Source of the DNA: Noviherbaspirillum suwonense
GTDB lineage: Bacteria; Pseudomonadota; Gammaproteobacteria; Burkholderiales; Burkholderiaceae_D
Reading direction: 5' to 3'
Length of the DNA: 64,000 nt
Assembly (NCBI RefSeq): GCF_900182955.1
Contig: NZ_FXUL01000003.1
Location: forward strand, 283,487-347,486
Part shown: one piece after another, positions 59,470-64,000 of the stretch
Position numbering within the stretch: position 1 is the stretch's first letter
How the letters are laid out: each line of letters starts with the position of its first letter
The notes under the pieces: model-generated
Database searches by the model: none
Told to the model about the DNA's origin: nothing
What the model saw: only the letters and a program-made list of their open reading frames with translations
Position numbers and translations under genes: made by a program

Positions 59470-60172
59470 GTTGATTGGGGTTTGCTGCTGAGAGTAATCG
59501 GGCTGCGTCGAGCAGCGTGTCGACTATACCATCCGAATCAACGTCATGTATAGGCTGGCCATGATTATAGCCATACGGCACGTTCAGCACCCGGCACCCG
59601 GCGGCGCGCGCGGCCTGGGCGTCATTGGACGAGTCGCCGATGGCCACCACCTGGTGCGGCGCCAGGCTGAAGTCGGCGCAGACCTGCAGCAGCGGCATCG
59701 GGTCCGGCTTTTTCCGGGGCAGCGAATCGCCGCCGTAGACCACTTCGAAGGCCGGCAGCAGGCCGGTCGTTTCCAGCAGCGGCAGCGCGAAGGCGATCGG
59801 CTTGTTGGTCACGCAGGCCAGGCGCAGGCCCTGTTCCTGCATCTGGCGCACGCCTTCGGCAACGCCGGGGTAGACCGTCGAGTGCCTGCCGTTGATGACG
59901 GTGTAATGCCGCATGTAGGCTTCCAGCGCCTGCGGGTAGCGCTCGGCCACCTGGTCATGCGTGTAATCGACGCCGAGGACGCTGCGCACCAGGTTTTCCG
60001 TGCCCTTGCCGACGAAGCGGGTGATCACGTCGACCCCAACCGGCGCAAGCTGCAGTTCGGCGCGCATGGCATTGATCGCGACCAGGAAATCGGGCGCGGT
60101 GTGCAGCATCGTGCCGTCGAGGTCGATGATGACTGCGCGGATATCCGCGAACAGGCTGGCGGGCGCGTTCAC
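59456..60172 (-). CDS. gph: Phosphoglycolate phosphatase (HAD family)
   Basis: 238 residues. HAD motif I is IIDLDGTM, motif II CVTNKP, motif III KKPDP and motif [14 protein letters not shown]. It dephosphorylates 2-phosphoglycolate. The start is GTG, overlapping the rpe stop (GTGA). Its 3' end overlaps trpL. Confidence 0.94.
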   Translation of the reverse strand: MNAPASLFADIRAVIIDLDGTMLHTAPDFLVAINAMRAELQLAPVGVDVITRFVGKGTENLVRSVLGVDYTHDQVAERYPQALEAYMRHYTVINGRHSTVYPGVAEGVRQMQEQGLRLACVTNKPIAFALPLLETTGLLPAFEVVYGGDSLPRKKPDPMPLLQVCADFSLAPHQVVAIGDSSNDAQAARAAGCRVLNVPYGYNHGQPIHDVDSDGIVDTLLDAARLLSAANPNQHVSQ

Positions 60173-60834
60173 AGGCTTGCCAGTCGCGCGCGCATCGCGT
60201 CGATCACGGCCTTGTAGTCCGGCTTGCCGAAAATGGCCGAGCCGGCGACGAAGGTGTCGGCGCCTGCCGCCGCCGCGTCCGCGATATTGTCGACCTTGAT
60301 GCCGCCATCGACTTCCAGCATGATGTCGCGGCCCGATGCATCGATGCGCTGGCGCACTGCCGCGATCTTCTTCAATGCTTCCGGGATGAAGGACTGCCCG
60401 CCGAAGCCGGGGTTGACCGACATGATCAGGATGATGTCGATCTTGTCCATCACGTGGTCGAGATGATGCAGCGGGGTGCCCGGGTTGAACACCAGGCCGG
60501 CCTTGCAGCCCTGGTCGCGGATCAGCTGCAGCGTGCGGTCGATGTGCTCGGACCCTTCCGGATGGAAGGTGATGATATTGGCGCCGGCCTTGGCGAAGTC
60601 GGGAATGATGCGATCCACCGGCTTGACCATCAGGTGCACGTCGATGGGCACCTGCACATGCGGGCGGATCGCCTCGCAGACCAGCGGGCCTATCGTGAGA
60701 TTGGGAACGTAATGGTTGTCCATCACGTCGAAATGGATGATGTCGGCCCCCGCGGCGACCACGTTGCGCACCTCTTCGCCGAGGCGCGCAAAATCGGCGG
60801 AAAGGATGCTGGGAGCAATGCGATAAGTAGGCAT
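60169..60834 (-). CDS. rpe: Ribulose-phosphate 3-epimerase
   Basis: 221 residues. TIM barrel with [56 protein letters not shown] and LEVDGGIK. It interconverts ribulose-5-P and xylulose-5-P. ATG 60834 matches the family; a TTG at 60855 would add seven residues. Divergent from apaG with about 104 bp between. Confidence 0.96.
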   Translation of the reverse strand: MPTYRIAPSILSADFARLGEEVRNVVAAGADIIHFDVMDNHYVPNLTIGPLVCEAIRPHVQVPIDVHLMVKPVDRIIPDFAKAGANIITFHPEGSEHIDRTLQLIRDQGCKAGLVFNPGTPLHHLDHVMDKIDIILIMSVNPGFGGQSFIPEALKKIAAVRQRIDASGRDIMLEVDGGIKVDNIADAAAAGADTFVAGSAIFGKPDYKAVIDAMRARLASL

Positions 60835-60938
60835 GGCATTCAGGGTCTGTAACAATCCGGTATTCTACATTGGCGCGCCGCCCCGGGTTTCAAGCCCCGG
60901 GCGATGACGCTGCGCACCACTCCAGCAGAAGGAAATGT

Positions 60939-61313
60939 ATGGCAGCTTATGAATTGACCGTTTCGGTCCGGACCCAGTACCTGGAAGAGCAGTCGGACCC
61001 GGAACGCAACGTCTACGTCTTCGCTTACGCGATCTCGATACGCAATACCGGCGAGGTGGCGGCACAGCTCATTTCGCGGCACTGGATCATCAGGGATGCA
61101 AATGACAAGGTTGAAGAAGTGAAGGGACTGGGCGTGGTCGGCCACCAGCCGCTGCTGAAGCCGGGCGAGCAATTCGACTACACCAGCGGGACGTCGCTGG
61201 CCACGCCGCAAGGCTCGATGTCCGGATCCTATTTCTGCGTGGCCGAGGACGGCACACGGTTCGAAGCGCCCGTGCCGGAGTTTGTGCTGTCGTTGCCGCG
61301 CACGCTACACTGA
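60939..61313 (+). CDS. apaG: Co2+/Mg2+ efflux protein ApaG (ApaG/F-box-A domain)
   Basis: 124 residues, one ApaG beta-sandwich: YELTVSVRTQYLEEQS, YAISIRNTGEVAAQLISRHW, and the conserved GVVGHQPLLKPGEQFDYTSG then GSMSGSYFCV. AAGGA 7 bases before the ATG fixes the start. The name reflects Salmonella CorD-type phenotypes; biochemical function is still uncertain. Confidence 0.95.
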   Translation: MAAYELTVSVRTQYLEEQSDPERNVYVFAYAISIRNTGEVAAQLISRHWIIRDANDKVEEVKGLGVVGHQPLLKPGEQFDYTSGTSLATPQGSMSGSYFCVAEDGTRFEAPVPEFVLSLPRTLH

Positions 61314-61346
61314 CTGCACCGGCGGCGCCGTCATCCGGCCTGCGAC

Positions 61347-61490
61347 TCAGGCCTTCCTGTCGTCGTCCTCGTTGGCCGGCGGCGGCTTGCGGGCATGCTG
61401 GTCCGGCTTCCTGCCCGCGAACATGGTCCACCAAACGATAAACACCAGCACGAATAAAGCAACGCATGCTTCCACCACCAATAACCACAT
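61347..61490 (-). CDS. 47-residue single-pass membrane protein
   Basis: Begins MWLLVVEACVALFVLVFIVW, then WTMFAGRKPDQHARKPPPAN and EDDDRKA, TGA at 61347. One membrane helix is followed by a charged Pro-rich tail. AAGGA lies 8 bases before ATG 61490, while the ATG at 61499 is too close to it. It is convergent with apaG and its start lies 15 bp from the divergent mltA start. I do not recognise a family. Confidence 0.6.
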   Translation of the reverse strand: MWLLVVEACVALFVLVFIVWWTMFAGRKPDQHARKPPPANEDDDRKA

Positions 61491-61504
61491 ATCATTCATC
61501 CTTA

Positions 61505-62722
61505 ATGTCAACCAGGCGTCGTAGTTTACTCGGATCGCTATCGCTTGCCGCGGCGATCATCCTCGCGGGATGCAGCACCACGCCTCCGCCCCCGGTCAAG
61601 TCGACGGAAACGGCGCAGGCTCCTGCCGCCGCCGCTGCTCCAGGCGCCGCGCCCGGCCCGGTGCTGCGCCCGGTCGCCTTCAGCAGCCTTCCCGGCTGGG
61701 ACCGCGATGAACTGCGCGACGCCTGGCCGGCATTTCTCGCATCCTGCGACGTCATGACCAAGCGCGCCGAATGGCGGGAGCCATGTTCGATCGCGCGCAC
61801 GGTCGACAGCGGCAACACGCGCGCAATCCGCACATTCTTTGAAGCGTTCTTCACGCCGCAGCAGGTATTCAATCCTGACGGCACCGACAATGGCCTCGTC
61901 ACCGGCTATTACGAACCGCTGCTCAATGGCGCCCGCAAGCGCGGCGGCCCTTACCAGACGCCGCTGCACCGGGTGCCCGACGACCTGCTGACCGTGGATC
62001 TCGGCGGCATTTATCCCGAACTGAAGAACATGCGCCTGCGCGGCAGGCTGGCAGGCAACAAGGTGGTGCCGTATCCGGCACGCGCCGAGCTGGCCCAGTC
62101 CGGCGCGCTGGCCGGGTCCGAACTGATCTGGGTCGACAACCCGATCGACGCGTTCTTCCTGCAGGTCCAGGGCTCGGGCCGGGTCCAGATCGCCGACACC
62201 AGGGAAACCGTGCGCGTCGCCTACGCAGACCAGAACGGGCATCCGTACCGTTCGATCGGCCGCTACCTGGTCGACAAGGGGGAACTGACCATGGACCAGG
62301 CGTCGGCGCAGGGCATCAAGGCATGGCTGGCCGCCAATCCGAAGCGCCAGCAGGAACTGCTCAATGCCAATCCCGGCTATGTCTTCTTCAAGGAGGAAAA
62401 ACTGGTCGACCCGCGCAAGGGACCTAAGGGTGCGCTCGGCGTGCCGCTGACCCCGCAGCGTTCGGTCGCCGTGGACCCGAACTACATCCCGCTGGGCGCG
62501 CCGGTTTTTCTGTCGACCACGCAACCCGGCAGCAACCTGCCGCTGCAGCGGATGATGGTTGCGCAGGATACCGGCGGCGCGATCAAGAATGCGGTGCGGG
62601 CGGATTACTTCTGGGGCTTCGGCGCGGAAGCGGGCGAGAAGGCTGGCAGGATGAAGCAGCGCGGCATGCTATGGGTGCTGCTGCCCAAACTCGGCGCTGG
62701 CCAGGAACTGTCCCGCAGGTAA
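61505..62722 (+). CDS. mltA: Membrane-bound lytic murein transglycosylase A
   Basis: 405 residues. Lipoprotein signal MSTRRRSLLGSLSLAAAIIL then AGC: lipobox Cys23. MltA domain with NGLVTGYYEPLLNGARKRGG, LIWVDNPIDAFFLQVQGSGR. The C-terminal 3D domain has MMVAQDTGGAIKNAVRADYFWGFG with the catalytic Asp region. It cleaves peptidoglycan to 1,6-anhydro products at the outer membrane. No ribosome site before ATG 61505; its promoter must lie within the small opposite-strand gene. Confidence 0.94.
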   Translation: MSTRRRSLLGSLSLAAAIILAGCSTTPPPPVKSTETAQAPAAAAAPGAAPGPVLRPVAFSSLPGWDRDELRDAWPAFLASCDVMTKRAEWREPCSIARTVDSGNTRAIRTFFEAFFTPQQVFNPDGTDNGLVTGYYEPLLNGARKRGGPYQTPLHRVPDDLLTVDLGGIYPELKNMRLRGRLAGNKVVPYPARAELAQSGALAGSELIWVDNPIDAFFLQVQGSGRVQIADTRETVRVAYADQNGHPYRSIGRYLVDKGELTMDQASAQGIKAWLAANPKRQQELLNANPGYVFFKEEKLVDPRKGPKGALGVPLTPQRSVAVDPNYIPLGAPVFLSTTQPGSNLPLQRMMVAQDTGGAIKNAVRADYFWGFGAEAGEKAGRMKQRGMLWVLLPKLGAGQELSRR

Positions 62723-62851
62723 GGGCGGCATTGGTTACGCACGGCTGGCGCCAGCGTGCGTGATATCGGCAGGCAGGCTGGCGCCGCGGTGCCACCGCCT
62801 GGCAGCGGCTACAATTCGCCGGCCATCCGGCAAACTTCAGGAGAGACTTCC

Positions 62852-63628
62852 ATGCAGCATGAAAATATCATTGTGGAAACCCAGGGCAAAGTCGGAGTGA
62901 TACGCCTGAATCGTCCCAAGGCGCTCAATGCGCTGAATGATCAGCTTATGGATGAGCTTGGCAGCGCGCTGCTTTCCTTCGATGCGGATGAAAACATCGG
63001 ATGCATCGTGATCACCGGCAGCGAGAAGGCGTTTGCGGCCGGCGCCGACATCAGCGCGATGGCCGGCTACAGCTACATGGATGTCTACAAGGGCCAGTAC
63101 ATCACGCGCAACTGGGAAACCATCCGGCAGGTGCGCAAGCCGGTCATCGCCGCTGTCTCCGGATATGCACTGGGCGGCGGCTGCGAGCTGGCCATGATGT
63201 GCGACTTCATTATTGCCGCCGACACGGCAAAATTTGGGCAGCCGGAAGTCAAGCTCGGCACCATGCCGGGCGCAGGCGGGACCCAGCGCCTGCCGCGCGC
63301 CGTGTCCAAGGCCAAGGCGATGGACATGTGCCTGACGGCGCGCATCATGGATGCGGAAGAAGCCGAACGGGCAGGGCTGGTGTCGCGCATCGTGCCGGCC
63401 GACAAGCTGATCGATGAAGCGATCTCTGCCGCAAACACCATCGCGTCGATGTCGCTCCCGGTGGTCATGATGATCAAGGATTCGATCAACCGCGCCTATG
63501 AGTCTGCGCTCGCGGACGGCGTCCAGTACGAACGCCGGCTGTTCCATAGCACCTTCGCCACCGAAGACCAGAAAGAGGGCATGAACGCTTTTCTCGAAAA
63601 ACGCTTGCCAAATTTTCGGCATCTTTGA
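62852..63628 (+). CDS. Enoyl-CoA hydratase
   Basis: 258-residue crotonase-fold enzyme. Oxyanion-hole motif [11 protein letters not shown], and [15 protein letters not shown] with the first catalytic Glu region; the second Glu is in [22 protein letters not shown]. It hydrates 2-enoyl-CoA in beta-oxidation and is close to the short-chain PaaF/FadB1 type. AGGAGA lies 8 bases before the ATG. The first rRNA promoter overlaps its 3' end. Confidence 0.95.
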   Translation: MQHENIIVETQGKVGVIRLNRPKALNALNDQLMDELGSALLSFDADENIGCIVITGSEKAFAAGADISAMAGYSYMDVYKGQYITRNWETIRQVRKPVIAAVSGYALGGGCELAMMCDFIIAADTAKFGQPEVKLGTMPGAGGTQRLPRAVSKAKAMDMCLTARIMDAEEAERAGLVSRIVPADKLIDEAISAANTIASMSLPVVMMIKDSINRAYESALADGVQYERRLFHSTFATEDQKEGMNAFLEKRLPNFRHL

Positions 63629-63634
63629 TATAGT
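63605..63634 (+). promoter_or_regulatory. rRNA operon promoter P1 candidate
   Basis: TTGCCA, 18 bases, TATAGT, followed by a GC-rich discriminator (CCGCC). It overlaps the last codons of the enoyl-CoA hydratase gene. Confidence 0.5.
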
Positions 63635-63720
63635 CCGCCTCCCGTCGCAAACCACCGCGGCGGGGCGATGAAAGTGCAGGCGCAGTCGAAAATTTTTTGA
63701 AGCGAAGCGACAAAAGACTA

Positions 63721-63749
63721 TTGACGACAAGAAGCAAGCGCCCCATAAT
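63721..63749 (+). promoter_or_regulatory. rRNA operon promoter P2
   Basis: TTGACG, 17 bases, CATAAT, then CTCGCC as a GC-rich discriminator typical of stringently controlled promoters. An A/T-rich block (63688-63698) upstream could act as an UP element. Confidence 0.75.
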
Positions 63750-63754
63750 CTCGC

Positions 63755-64000
63755 CTCTCTGCTGCTGACGAACACAACGCTTCGCAGCCCCGGCCCTTCA
63801 GGCGCCGAAGCAGACAGAATGACGGTTCTTTAACAACTAACAGCCGATAAGTGTGGGCACTTGATGGAGTGCGCCGGCAGCAATGCCGGAATGCTCAAGT
63901 TATACAAGCAAGTGCTCACGCAGAAGAAATACAGAAAGGTTCGCAAGAACACAACTGTCAGTATTTTGAGTGAGCGACGGTTCCGCGTCACAACGGAACC
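63755..64000 (+). other. rrn leader region upstream of 16S rRNA
   Basis: About 245 bases of untranslated leader. A boxA-like antitermination element GTTCTTTAACAA lies near 63825-63836. A perfect hairpin CCGGCA-GCAA-TGCCGG (63874-63889) has a GNRA loop. The mature 16S start is not within the window. Confidence 0.75.

Overview
The window is about 64 kb of GC-rich chromosome from a betaproteobacterium, most likely Burkholderiales and probably Oxalobacteraceae (Herbaspirillum, Noviherbaspirillum or Massilia relatives). Grounds: the uvrA / MFS / ssb arrangement, rpe-gph-trpE-trpG-trpD-trpC order, the sequence style of the gltB-linked REP-type transposase, PEP-CTERM proteins, and an rrn leader with a Burkholderiales-like boxA. 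The genus is inference; no rRNA gene body lies inside the window.

Layout. 1-4.5 kb: truncated uvrA, a divergent MFS exporter and ssb. 4.7-10.3 kb: a PEP-CTERM protein, a glycosyltransferase, and a two-gene unit of a double-domain KaiC-like ATPase with a hybrid histidine kinase. 10.4-15.2 kb: a 1219-residue AsmA/DUF748-type protein, an unlisted 26-residue membrane peptide and a REP-type transposase that has lost its HUH histidines. 15.2-22.8 kb: gltB-gltD, a RIO-type kinase and a small conserved protein. 23.4-30.3 kb: minor pilin operon pilE-fimT-pilV-pilW-pilX-pilY1. 30.4-36 kb: pyruvate kinase with glycerate 2-kinase, a stand-alone CheB esterase and an endonuclease III-family protein. 36.1-39.6 kb: second PEP-CTERM protein, a diguanylate cyclase and a NERD/zinc-ribbon protein. 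39.7-49.0 kb: one long minus-strand nitrogen-scavenging operon (allophanate hydrolase, BMP-type ABC importer, formamidase, biuret/triuret-type hydrolase, ATPase, GntR regulator). 49.5-55.3 kb: tRNA-Phe, a UbiH-family hydroxylase, DsbC, carbonic anhydrase, AcuI-type reductase and an M61 peptidase. 55.3-60.8 kb: rpe-gph-trpL-trpE-trpG-trpD-trpC. 60.9-64 kb: apaG, a small membrane protein, mltA, an enoyl-CoA hydratase and the promoters and leader of an rRNA operon whose 16S gene starts just outside.

The most informative signals are regulatory. Both PEP-CTERM genes, 31 kb apart, carry the same upstream architecture: a 17-bp dyad, an IHF-like site and a sigma-54 -24/-12 promoter identical over 16 bases. 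The allophanate hydrolase operon also starts with a good sigma-54 promoter, an IHF-like site and a small palindrome at the predicted transcription start, which suits nitrogen-controlled expression with local repression. The trp operon is preceded by a 28-codon leader peptide with four Trp codons that overlaps the end of gph. Several genes too short for routine calling (26, 28, 36 and 47 residues) are listed. No CRISPR array, prophage or complete insertion sequence was seen.
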